This document shows, in pieces, positions 1 to 6,257 of a stretch of DNA of 8,827 bases. Within the stretch, counting starts at the first letter, position 1; every line of letters starts with the position of its first letter. Position numbers and translations under genes: made by a program. Source of the DNA: Candidatus Thermokryptus sp. (lineage in GTDB: Bacteria; Bacteroidota; Ignavibacteria; Kryptoniales; Kryptoniaceae); contig JAPYWO010000029.1 in assembly GCA_028276305.1 (NCBI GenBank), forward strand, positions 1 through 8,827, read 5' to 3'. A model generated the notes under the pieces. The model searched no databases. It worked only from the letters and a program-made list of their open reading frames with translations, and was not told the DNA's origin.

Positions 1-529
1 GGAAATTGACAGGGATTGGTTTCTCAATTATTGCGCCGTTTGGAATTCTCCCAGTTGTGGTGACATTCCTTCTATATTCCGTCCCAGTAGTTGTGACAAC
101 GCCAAATCCGCCAACCGACACCGGACCTTGAGCTACGGCGTAAACTGTCCCATCAGCCCCAGCAAGTGGCGTCATAAGCAAACTACCGCCGTGTAAACTT
201 GTCGCATCCCCAATTGATGAGACAATTACATCAACAGACGAACCTTCCTTTGCAAATGGTGGGATCGTCGCTATGACCATCACAGCTGCGACATTTCTCG
301 TCCTGAGGTTTTCGTCCGTGACAGTTATCCCGAACCTTTTCAACATACTGACAACGGATTGAAGGGTGAAACTTGCTCTCCTTGTGTCACCGGTTCCATT
401 AAGACCAACGACAAGACCATAACCTATTACTTGATAACCAGCAGTGCCTTTGACATAAGCGATGTCCTTTATCCTCGTGGCGAGGGAAAAACTTTGAAAA
501 AGCAAAATTAAAAGAATCAATCTGCGCAT
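1..529 (-). CDS. flgI: FlgI, flagellar P-ring protein (3' end outside window)
   Basis: FlgI forms the P ring in the peptidoglycan layer. Only the first 176 codons of a protein normally about 340-370 residues long are present; the frame is open to the left edge. The ATG at 529 gives a good Sec signal peptide: Arg2-Arg3, a hydrophobic core (LILLILLFQ) and a likely cleavage after SLA (residue 17). The mature part starts TRIKDIAYVKGTAGYQ, followed by VIGYGLVVGLNGTGDT, a strong FlgI signature. Later come NLRTRNVAAVMVIATIPPFA, GSSVDVIVSSIGDATSLHGG and SLLMTPLAGADGTVYAVAQG, all typical of the family. A weak GTGAGA lies just before the ATG. It follows flgH by 20 bases, completing the common flgA-flgH-flgI order. 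Confidence 0.96.
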   Translation of the reverse strand, partial: MRRLILLILLFQSFSLATRIKDIAYVKGTAGYQVIGYGLVVGLNGTGDTRRASFTLQSVVSMLKRFGITVTDENLRTRNVAAVMVIATIPPFAKEGSSVDVIVSSIGDATSLHGGSLLMTPLAGADGTVYAVAQGPVSVGGFGVVTTTGTEYRRNVTTTGRIPNGAIIEKPIPVNF

Positions 530-549
530 TTCTCACTGGAAAAATTTGT

Positions 550-1116
550 TTAAAATAACCAGTGTAATAATCTCGTTATCCAACTTGGGCTCTGATTCCT
601 ATAAATCGTCCCTTTGCCTGAAAATTCAATCTCAGCGTTTGCGATATTATAAGAGAAAACGCTGTTGTCCCAATTTACATCGCTTGGTCTTACGATGCCT
701 TTAATCTTTATGATTTGTTCATCGCCATTTACGCTGACTTTCCTTTTTCCTTCAATCACCAAATTCCCAGCTGAATCAATTCCAACAACTTTGGCGCTTA
801 TCTTCGCCTTTACAGTCCCGCGGGATGAGGTTGAGCCCTGCCCTTTAAATTCATTTCCTGTCCCAACGGAAAAACCCGACTCAGGTATGAAACTCAACGC
901 CCCGCTACCGGAGACGGAACCAGTTATATTCCCAGCCCTTGAAGTGCTCCTCTCGGTGTTGTTCTCGGCTGAGGAAACCTCTATCACAATTATCGTTATG
1001 ACATCACCGACTTTAAAGGCTTTATGATCGGAAAAAATTGACCTCTGAATTACCTCTTGCGATTTTAGATCAAGCGAAGCAAATGCGAAAAACAAAACGA
1101 GAATTTTCTTCACCAT
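550..1116 (-). CDS. flgH: FlgH, flagellar L-ring protein lacking the lipoprotein cysteine
   Basis: FlgH forms the L ring in the outer membrane around the distal rod. The 188-aa protein is shorter than the roughly 220-235 residues common in proteobacteria. Family motifs: FKVGDVITIIVIEVSSAENN (34-53), RGTVKAKISAKVVGIDSAGN (99-118), LVIEGKRKVSVNGDEQIIKI (119-138), GIVRPSDVNWDNSVFSYNIA (140-159) and the end SPSWITRLLHWLF. The signal peptide has Lys3-Lys4, a hydrophobic core and a possible signal peptidase I site after AFA (residue 13). FlgH is usually a lipoprotein cut at a Leu-x-x-Cys lipobox, but this protein has no cysteine at all. A different upstream start cannot supply one readily, since flgA ends 15 bases before this ATG. 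flgI begins 20 bases after its stop. Confidence 0.93.
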   Translation of the reverse strand: MVKKILVLFFAFASLDLKSQEVIQRSIFSDHKAFKVGDVITIIVIEVSSAENNTERSTSRAGNITGSVSGSGALSFIPESGFSVGTGNEFKGQGSTSSRGTVKAKISAKVVGIDSAGNLVIEGKRKVSVNGDEQIIKIKGIVRPSDVNWDNSVFSYNIANAEIEFSGKGTIYRNQSPSWITRLLHWLF

Positions 1117-1131
1117 GTTTAAAACCTATTT

Positions 1132-1818
1132 TTAATTTTCAATCTCAACCGCAACAACTCCTCTGCCGATGACTTTCCCATAAATCACTTTACCTGAGCT
1201 TAGGTTCAAAACCCTTACATTGTCGTTTATCTTACCGCTACTTTTCGCTATACCGTCGGTTTCAACCTTTACATTTCCGACGATCGCCAGAATTTTCACC
1301 CTTTCACCAGCAACGACACTTGGTAACTCCTCAAAATAGCTTCCAAAAACCATCTCACCTTTCTTCAAAAATTTCTTCAACCTTTTCCCCAAAATCTCGC
1401 CCTTATCTTTGACAAATCCGTCTCTCAAAAATGTCGTCTCAACTTTTTCAACGATGAACATATCTTCATCGGCAATTTCACCCCTTTTCAAATCTCGCTT
1501 GGCTATTAAAACATCTTCAAATGTCCTGATAAAAGCTTGAATCGTGAAATCCTTTTGCAAGCCGTCTTTCGTGTGAAGTTTAACTTTAAATGTTTGATAT
1601 AAGCGCGGTTCTGTTAAGTTTCTTTGAACGATTTCAAATTCACAGCTGTCGCAATTAAATAATTTCCTGACATCGCTTTTTATCTCAACAACGAATTCAA
1701 TCTTGTCGTAAGCAAATCTTTGGTTCAGAAACTTGACAATTTCACTTTTCAGGGCTTCAACATCGCATCTTGTCAATAGCGCTTGTAGCAAAGCTATTTG
1801 AAAAAGAAAAGAGATCAT
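1132..1818 (-). CDS. flgA: FlgA, periplasmic chaperone for P-ring assembly
   Basis: FlgA helps FlgI form the P ring in the periplasm. The 228-aa protein has a poorly conserved N-terminal part (about 20-100), a SAF domain (about 103-164: VLIAKRDLKRGEIADEDM, ending LKKGEMVFGSYFE) and a C-terminal beta domain (165-228) with VVAGERVKILAIVGNVKVET and ending VIGRGVVAVEIEN. Family membership is supported by the SAF domain and its position next to flgH and flgI. The N-terminus (MISFLFQIALLQALLTRC) is hydrophobic but has no positive residue before the core and no clear cleavage site, which is unusual for a Sec signal; no earlier in-frame start exists because the flgG stop lies one codon upstream. Cysteines are at 18, 56 and 59 (CDSC). 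The flgH start lies 15 bases after its stop. Confidence 0.9.
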   Translation of the reverse strand: MISFLFQIALLQALLTRCDVEALKSEIVKFLNQRFAYDKIEFVVEIKSDVRKLFNCDSCEFEIVQRNLTEPRLYQTFKVKLHTKDGLQKDFTIQAFIRTFEDVLIAKRDLKRGEIADEDMFIVEKVETTFLRDGFVKDKGEILGKRLKKFLKKGEMVFGSYFEELPSVVAGERVKILAIVGNVKVETDGIAKSSGKINDNVRVLNLSSGKVIYGKVIGRGVVAVEIEN

Positions 1819-1821
1819 CTT

Positions 1822-2613
1822 TCATCGTTTCAAATTGTTTGCCATTTGAAGCATTTCTTCAACTGTTTTTATCGTCTTTGAATTAATTTCGTAAGCACGC
1901 TGTGCGATTATCATATTGACCATTTCCTCAACAATGTCAACATTTGATGCTTCAAGGTAACCCTGCATCAACTCACCAAACCCTTCGCTTCCTGGAGTTC
2001 CAAATATCGGCTGACCTGACGCTTGCGTCTCAACATAGAGATTGTTCCCGATGCTTCTCAGACCAGCTGGATTTACAAACTTTACAAGTTCAATCCGTCC
2101 AATTTCAACTGGCTCTGTTTCACCTGAATTTAAAATTTCAACGATGCCGTCCCTGCTTATGCTTATCGCGACGGCTGTTTCAGGTATGATGATTTCCGGT
2201 TCAAGAATGTATCCCGCTGAGTTCACAAGTCGCCCATCGCGGGAGAGTTTGAAAGAACCATCCCTTGTGTAGGCAATTGTCCCATCTGGCTTTCTGACCT
2301 GAAAGAAACCGTCGCCGTTTATCGCAACATCAAGTGGATTGTTCGTTGGTTGGAGGTCACCTTGCTTGAAATCCCTCAATGTTGCCACCGCTTGTACGCC
2401 CGTCCCGATTTGAATTTCACCAGGGCTTTGTGTGTTCTCGTTTTGATTGGCAGAAACGGGCGCCTTCAAAATTTGATACATCAAATCTTGAAACTCGGCT
2501 CTGCTTCTCTTAAACGATGTCGTGTTCACATTAGCAAGATTATGAGCTATGACATCAATGTTCAATTGTTGTGCGAACATCCCAGAAGCTGCTGTCCTTA
2601 ATGCCCTTTCCAT
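1822..2613 (-). CDS. flgG: FlgG, distal rod protein of the flagellar basal body
   Basis: FlgG forms the distal rod that passes through the P and L rings. The 263-aa length matches the usual 260-262. The start is set at the ATG at 2613 because the family begins with this sequence (MERALRTAASGM); an upstream in-frame TTG at 2691 would add an unrelated 26 residues. Seen: DVIAHNLANVNTTSFKRSRA (20-39), then the FlgG-specific stretch FQDLMYQ...PGEIQIGTGVQ (41-74), which is the best evidence for FlgG over FlgF. The middle contains QGDLQPTNNPLDVAINGDGF (84-103) and AYTRDGSFKLSRDGRLVNSAGY. The end contains GYLEASNVDIVEEMVNMIIA (218-237) and QRAYEINSKTI. No strong ribosome binding site precedes the ATG. 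flgA follows in the same frame, 3 bases after the TGA stop. Confidence 0.95.
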   Translation of the reverse strand: MERALRTAASGMFAQQLNIDVIAHNLANVNTTSFKRSRAEFQDLMYQILKAPVSANQNENTQSPGEIQIGTGVQAVATLRDFKQGDLQPTNNPLDVAINGDGFFQVRKPDGTIAYTRDGSFKLSRDGRLVNSAGYILEPEIIIPETAVAISISRDGIVEILNSGETEPVEIGRIELVKFVNPAGLRSIGNNLYVETQASGQPIFGTPGSEGFGELMQGYLEASNVDIVEEMVNMIIAQRAYEINSKTIKTVEEMLQMANNLKR

Positions 2614-2798
2614 CGTGCTATCAACTTTTTTGTTTTGAATTTGATCTTTAAAAGAAAACCCTTGAATAAACAGAACAAAAGCGTCCGCCAAAAACTTGAA
2701 CCGTAACCTTTGACCTCAAAATCATCGCTCTGAAACTTAACACAGCAAAATATCCTCTCTCCCTCTTTGTAACTTGTTAAGTAAATCATGCCTAATTT
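2614..2798 (-). other. 185-base gap between flgF and flgG
   Basis: This is the only sizeable gap in an otherwise tight gene string. It holds an ATG-started 63-codon frame (2789-2598) that runs 16 bases into flgG in another frame, and an in-frame TTG extension of flgG from 2691. Neither looks convincing: the frame has no good ribosome binding site, its product resembles no protein known to me, and the extension would add 26 residues before the conserved FlgG start. I saw no clear sigma-70, sigma-54 or sigma-28 promoter and no strong hairpin. It may be a leader with an internal promoter, or remnant sequence. Confidence 0.5.
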
Positions 2799-3542
2799 CT
2801 ATAACTTTCCAAGTTCATTTGCCTTTGTCAGTGTTTCCTCCTGATGCTGAACCGCCTTGTAACTTGATTCATAACTTCTGTTCGCTTCTATCATCCTGAC
2901 CATCTCCTCTATCGCATTGACATTTGACTCCTCAAGAAAACCCTGATGAATTTCAAACCCATCTGAAATTTCAACCTCTTCAGCTCCGTCATCCGCCTTG
3001 AAGTATGTCCGTGATTCCTTTTTCAACTTGCTCAAATCGTTAAACCAGACAATTTTAATCCTGTCAATTAACTTATCTTTGATGTAAAGTTCACCTTTTT
3101 GAGTGATTTTTATGTCGGCATCTTTGAGCTTATCAACATCGGGTAATTTTATCTCTCCACCATTCCCGACCAAAGCGTGTCCGTTTGCATTTACAATTTT
3201 CCCATCTGCTGTGATTGTGAAATTTCCATTCCTTGTGTATCTTAAACCGTCTTCTGTTTTAACGATGAAAAAACCTATACCATTTATCGCTATGTCAAAT
3301 GGGTTGCCTGTTTGTTTTAAATTCCCTTGGTCAAAGCTTGTGTATTCAGTTATGTGAAGACCGCTCAATTCATTTCCTCCGTTTTTGTTTATGTCAAGCA
3401 CCGCACTATGAAGTATCCTGACGAATATGTTGTCTTTTTTAAAGCCAGTTGTGTCAATGTTTGCAAGATTGTTCGCAATGACATCAATTTTGAGTTTGTT
3501 TGGCATCATCCCTACCGCTGATGTGTAAATCCCTTTTATCAT
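2799..3542 (-). CDS. flgF: FlgF, proximal rod protein of the flagellar basal body
   Basis: This 247-aa axial protein belongs to the FlgE/F/G family that builds the rod spanning the periplasm. It is exported by the flagellar secretion system, so it has no cleaved signal. The N-terminal rod signature is MIKGIYTSAVGM followed by DVIANNLANIDTTGFKKD (20-37). The middle has DQGNLKQTGNPFDIAINGIG (71-90), FFIVKTEDGLRYTRNGNF and a DGKIVNANGHAL turn. The C-terminal helix is GFLEESNVNAIEEMVRMIEA (201-220) with NRSYESSYK. It lacks the longer insertion after the N-terminal helix that FlgG has, and it lies just before flgG, so FlgF is the better name; a generic FlgF/FlgG-like rod protein is the alternative. 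The ATG at 3542 has GGAG 10 bases upstream, inside the end of the previous gene. The stop is TAG. Confidence 0.9.
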   Translation of the reverse strand: MIKGIYTSAVGMMPNKLKIDVIANNLANIDTTGFKKDNIFVRILHSAVLDINKNGGNELSGLHITEYTSFDQGNLKQTGNPFDIAINGIGFFIVKTEDGLRYTRNGNFTITADGKIVNANGHALVGNGGEIKLPDVDKLKDADIKITQKGELYIKDKLIDRIKIVWFNDLSKLKKESRTYFKADDGAEEVEISDGFEIHQGFLEESNVNAIEEMVRMIEANRSYESSYKAVQHQEETLTKANELGKL

Positions 3543-3548
3543 CCCCTT

Positions 3549-4022
3549 TTATCTCCATTTATTGGTTAAGTTGTTCCTGGCGAAGTTTTTTAAATTCATA
3601 AGAAGTTCAATTTCACCACAGCCGACCTTATACTTTTTCGCAACCTTCCTCATCTCTGTTCCCCTTTCAATTTCGTCAATTATTTTTTCATATCCCTTCA
3701 TCCTTTCCATTTCCTTTGCCCTTAAGTTCAATAGAAGTTCAACCTCGCCTTGACCGACATTATATTTTTTTGCAAGCTTTATAACCTCGCTTTCAGTGAA
3801 TCTTCCTTCGTGATTTTCATCTTCGTCTCTGATGTTTTCCGTCGCCATTTCCTCGTTTAAATGTTCTTCAAAACTTTTATCGGCAAAAAATAAATTTTCT
3901 TTAACCGTCTCATTTGCTTGTGCACGCACTTTGAGAAATTTTAAAGCGAATCTAAAGCCAAGCAGAAATAAAAAGGCGATTGAAATTGTAATTGAAATCA
4001 ACATGTAAATCGGGTCAGCCAT
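3549..4022 (-). CDS. Membrane-anchored flagellar-operon protein with tandem GEVELL motif
   Basis: This 157-aa protein is not a named family I can assign with certainty. It has one N-terminal membrane helix (about 5-24), a basic segment (RFALKFLKVR, 24-33), an acidic linker (about 40-78), then two copies of a 22-residue element: residues 80-101 (core LAKKYNVGQGEVELLLNL) and 124-145 (core VAKKYKVGCGEIELLMNL), 14 of 22 identical. The element recalls the C-terminal motif of DUF6115/DUF2802-type proteins of flagellar loci in other phyla, which is usually single; that link is from memory. The soluble part is probably cytoplasmic. I chose the ATG at 4022, with GAGGAAGG just upstream, over an in-frame TTG at 4034 that would add MRKE and overlap the kinase stop. 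flgF follows after 6 bases. Confidence 0.82.
   Translation of the reverse strand: MADPIYMLISITISIAFLFLLGFRFALKFLKVRAQANETVKENLFFADKSFEEHLNEEMATENIRDEDENHEGRFTESEVIKLAKKYNVGQGEVELLLNLRAKEMERMKGYEKIIDEIERGTEMRKVAKKYKVGCGEIELLMNLKNFARNNLTNKWR
3588..3785 (-). repeat. Two copies of a 22-residue coding motif (3785-3720 and 3653-3588)
   Basis: Within the 157-aa membrane protein, residues 80-101 and 124-145 are copies of one element, 14 of 22 positions identical, sharing KxAKKYxVGxGE(V/I)ELL(L/M)NL. The copies are 66 bases each and 66 bases apart, the spacer coding for a charged stretch (AKEMERMKG...EIERGTE). This is a protein-level duplication; codons have diverged, so it is not recent. Confidence 0.8.
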
Positions 4023-4024
4023 TT

Positions 4025-4032
4025 CCTTCCTC
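4025..4032 (-). promoter_or_regulatory. Ribosome binding site (GAGGAAGG) deciding the start of the 157-aa gene
   Basis: On the minus strand GAGGAAGG precedes the ATG at 4022, its GAGG part being 6 bases away. It overlaps the kinase stop codon (4031-4033). The in-frame TTG at 4034 lies upstream of this site and overlaps it, so the ATG is the more credible start. Confidence 0.7.
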
Positions 4033-5383
4033 AAATTTGTTGTTCTGGATTTAACGGTAGTGTGATCGTAAAAGTTGAACCTTTCCCTTGTTGGCTTTCA
4101 ACTTTAATTTCTCCATTGTGCTTGCGTATTATCCATCTGCTTATTGAAAGTCCAAGCCCGGTTCCCTTTGAACCCTTGGTTGTGAAAAACGGCTCAAAAA
4201 TTTTATCCTTTATATCGTCAGGTATTCCAACGCCTGTATCGGAAAATTTTATTATGACATTTCCATTTTCAAGTTTCGTTTCAATCACAAGTTTCCCGCC
4301 CTCTGGCATTGCATCCTTGGCATTTATCATTAAGTTTAAGAAAACCTGCTGTAAATAAATTTTATTCCCGTAAACCAACGGAAGCGCTGGGTCAAGCTTT
4401 AAGATGAGTTCTATATCGTTGTATTTGAATTGATAACTCATAAAAGTTGTCATCTCTTGGATCGCAAAATTTATGTTCACTGGCTCAAGCTTGAAATCCT
4501 CCGGGACTTTCCTTGAGAAATTGAGAAGACGCCTTACTATCTGACTGATTTTTTCAACTTGCTCTTTCACTATCTCAATCCTCTTCGGTAGGTCACGCCC
4601 AAGTTGAATAAGTTGTATATGTCCGAGCAAAATTTGAAGTGGGTTGTTGATCTCGTGCGCTATCCCACCGGCAAGTTCCCCAACAGCTGCAAGTTTTGCC
4701 GCTTGTATCATCTGCGCCTGCGTTAACTTCAATTCCTCCGTCGTCTTTAAAAGGGCGTTGTAATTTCTTGAATTTTCAACCGCTACAGCAGTTTGATTTG
4801 CAAGAATTGAAAGTAAAAGTAAAATTTGATTTGTGAACTCCATCTGCTTTTTACTTGTGTGGATCAAGTAAACACCGATTCCCTCGTTTCTTAAAATCAG
4901 CGGGACGATGATGAAATTCCTCTCTTCAAAACTGTTTATGTCTGGCAAAACTATGCTCCTCTTCTCCCTCAAGACATAATCAATTATCCCATCTTCAATG
5001 TATGTCTCCATAACCTCATCAAGATACTCTGAACCACGACTTGAAAGCTTTGTAAACTTCCTCTTTTCATCGTCATAGATGTAAACATTGCAATCAATCA
5101 CGGGTATGATTTGGCGCGTCAATTCAATTAACTCGGTGACTATATCCTCATAATTCAAGGATGTGCTTATCTTTGTTGCCAACCTTTGAATTAAAATTAT
5201 CTCATCAATTGAGTCCTTGAAGTCGGTTGTCGTTTTGCTTTTAAATTCAATCTCTCTCTTTAGAAGCTCAATCGTTTTTTCAAGCGCTTTTATATATGTC
5301 TCCCTTGATTCAATGAACTTCTCAATTTGTGGCAAGATTTCCTCAACTATCTCAATGTTCTTTTTATTTAACTTTTGCATCAT
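4031..5383 (-). CDS. Cytosolic GAF-domain sensor histidine kinase
   Basis: This 450-aa kinase autophosphorylates on a histidine and should pass phosphate to a response regulator. Order: an N-terminal charged, probably coiled-coil segment (about 1-60), a GAF-type sensor domain (about 65-205), a linker helix (205-230), the HisKA phosphoacceptor domain with His243 in the H box GGIAHEINNPLQ, and the ATPase domain. The ATPase motifs are complete: N box LMINAKDAMPEGG (351-363), G1 SDTGVGIPDD (381-390), F box FEPFFTTK (396-403) and G2 GTGLGLS (407-413). No signal peptide or membrane helix is seen, so it senses a cytosolic cue or a partner. It starts inside the HDOD stop (ATGA; a second ATG follows directly at 5380). 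No response regulator is encoded in this window. A flagellar regulator of the FlrB/FleS kind is possible but unproven; those usually carry PAS domains. Confidence 0.93.
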   Translation of the reverse strand: MMQKLNKKNIEIVEEILPQIEKFIESRETYIKALEKTIELLKREIEFKSKTTTDFKDSIDEIILIQRLATKISTSLNYEDIVTELIELTRQIIPVIDCNVYIYDDEKRKFTKLSSRGSEYLDEVMETYIEDGIIDYVLREKRSIVLPDINSFEERNFIIVPLILRNEGIGVYLIHTSKKQMEFTNQILLLLSILANQTAVAVENSRNYNALLKTTEELKLTQAQMIQAAKLAAVGELAGGIAHEINNPLQILLGHIQLIQLGRDLPKRIEIVKEQVEKISQIVRRLLNFSRKVPEDFKLEPVNINFAIQEMTTFMSYQFKYNDIELILKLDPALPLVYGNKIYLQQVFLNLMINAKDAMPEGGKLVIETKLENGNVIIKFSDTGVGIPDDIKDKIFEPFFTTKGSKGTGLGLSISRWIIRKHNGEIKVESQQGKGSTFTITLPLNPEQQI

Positions 5384-6255
5384 GTTTGACCGAGGTAGAT
5401 TTGATTCTTAACTATGTCTGCTTGAATCCTTGATTTGTATGTTTCAATAAAGCCATCGTTGAGAAAACTCTCGTCAAGTTTTAAGATGTTTAAAACATCT
5501 TTCAGATTTTCTGTGAATGTTCTATCGTGATCTGCATATTCAATGTTTTCAATTCCGAGTTTATGGCAAATTAGTTCTGCGAGAAAAACAAGCGCTGGCA
5601 GTTGTGGATTTTTCGGAGCAAGATGAGGTTGGTGGTGAAACGATATCGCTTCAATTAGCTGGTCTGGGAAATTCCATTTTTCGGCAAGCCATGCCCCAAT
5701 TTCAAAATGTGTTGAGTTTTCAAGAAATCTTCTTTCAATTTGTTCAAATGGGAATTCGCCTCTTTTTCCGATTTGAACTATGGTTTGAAACTCTTTTTTA
5801 AAATACTGCGCTATCACAAGAAGTCCTACATCGTGAAGTAGTCCAGCTGTAAAAGCTTCCCCAGCGACCCTGTAGCCGAAGTCCTTTGCAAGATGTTTTG
5901 CAATTATACCCGTTAAAAGTGAATGTTTCCAAAACTTTTCAAGGTCAAATTCTTTGTCAAGTTTATTTGCAAGTGAACTTGCAAGTGAAACGCTAAGAAC
6001 TATCTCCTTCAATGTCTCAAAACCGAGAACAACTATCGCGAAATTGATCGTTGATATCTGCTTTGGGAAGCCGTAAAATGGGGAGTTGGCTACTTTTAAA
6101 ACTTTAGCTGCAAGGGCTTGATCTTTTGAGATGACTTCCCCAAGCTTTGCTGCACTTGTTTTGGGGTTGTCAACGAGTTGAACTACTTCCATCGCAACCG
6201 CCGGAAACGGAACAAGTTGAAGTATGTTCTGAATCCTTTGCTTTATCCCTGGCAT
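5380..6255 (-). CDS. HDOD-domain protein (HD-superfamily signalling protein)
   Basis: This 291-aa soluble protein consists mostly of an HDOD domain (about residues 8-210). HDOD is a relative of the HD phosphohydrolase fold, common in motility and signalling loci and often acting by protein contact rather than catalysis. Family features seen: LVPFPAVAMEVVQLVDNP near the start, ISKDQALAAKVLKVANS with FYGFP (43-64), and AIVVLGFETLKEIVL (73-87). HD-like residues are largely kept: His111, the His141-Asp142 pair in LLHDVG, His183, and His207-His208 in ISFHH. The lysine common after HDIG is replaced (HDVGLL), and no GYP motif is present, so cyclic-di-GMP hydrolysis is unlikely. It begins 2 bases after the fliA stop with no visible ribosome binding site, and its stop overlaps the kinase start as ATGA. 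The role in flagellar control is inferred from position. Confidence 0.9.
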   Translation of the reverse strand: MPGIKQRIQNILQLVPFPAVAMEVVQLVDNPKTSAAKLGEVISKDQALAAKVLKVANSPFYGFPKQISTINFAIVVLGFETLKEIVLSVSLASSLANKLDKEFDLEKFWKHSLLTGIIAKHLAKDFGYRVAGEAFTAGLLHDVGLLVIAQYFKKEFQTIVQIGKRGEFPFEQIERRFLENSTHFEIGAWLAEKWNFPDQLIEAISFHHQPHLAPKNPQLPALVFLAELICHKLGIENIEYADHDRTFTENLKDVLNILKLDESFLNDGFIETYKSRIQADIVKNQIYLGQT

Positions 6256-6257
6256 TT

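Noticed and set aside
665..1027. Plus-strand open frames across the window (for example 665-1027, 6520-6882, 7682-8083)
   Set aside because: They lie opposite well-supported minus-strand genes and encode no recognisable proteins; they are antisense shadows.
2675..2700. Sigma-54 promoter (TTGGCGGACGCTTTTG) before flgG
   Set aside because: The GG and GC pairs required at -24/-12 do not line up at the needed spacing.
2710..2745. Sigma-28 or Bacteroidota-type promoter before flgG
   Set aside because: GCGATGAT resembles a sigma-28 -10 element but no TAAA lies at the right distance, and GATATTTTG is one base short of the TAnnTTTG pattern.
2598..2789. 63-codon open frame between flgF and flgG as a gene
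   Set aside because: No good ribosome binding site (an AGG only 1 base from the ATG), no recognisable product, and it runs into the flgG start; kept only as a finding.
4023..4034. TTG at 4034 as the start of the 157-aa gene
   Set aside because: The ATG at 4022 has a strong GAGGAAGG site directly upstream; the TTG overlaps that site and would add only MRKE.
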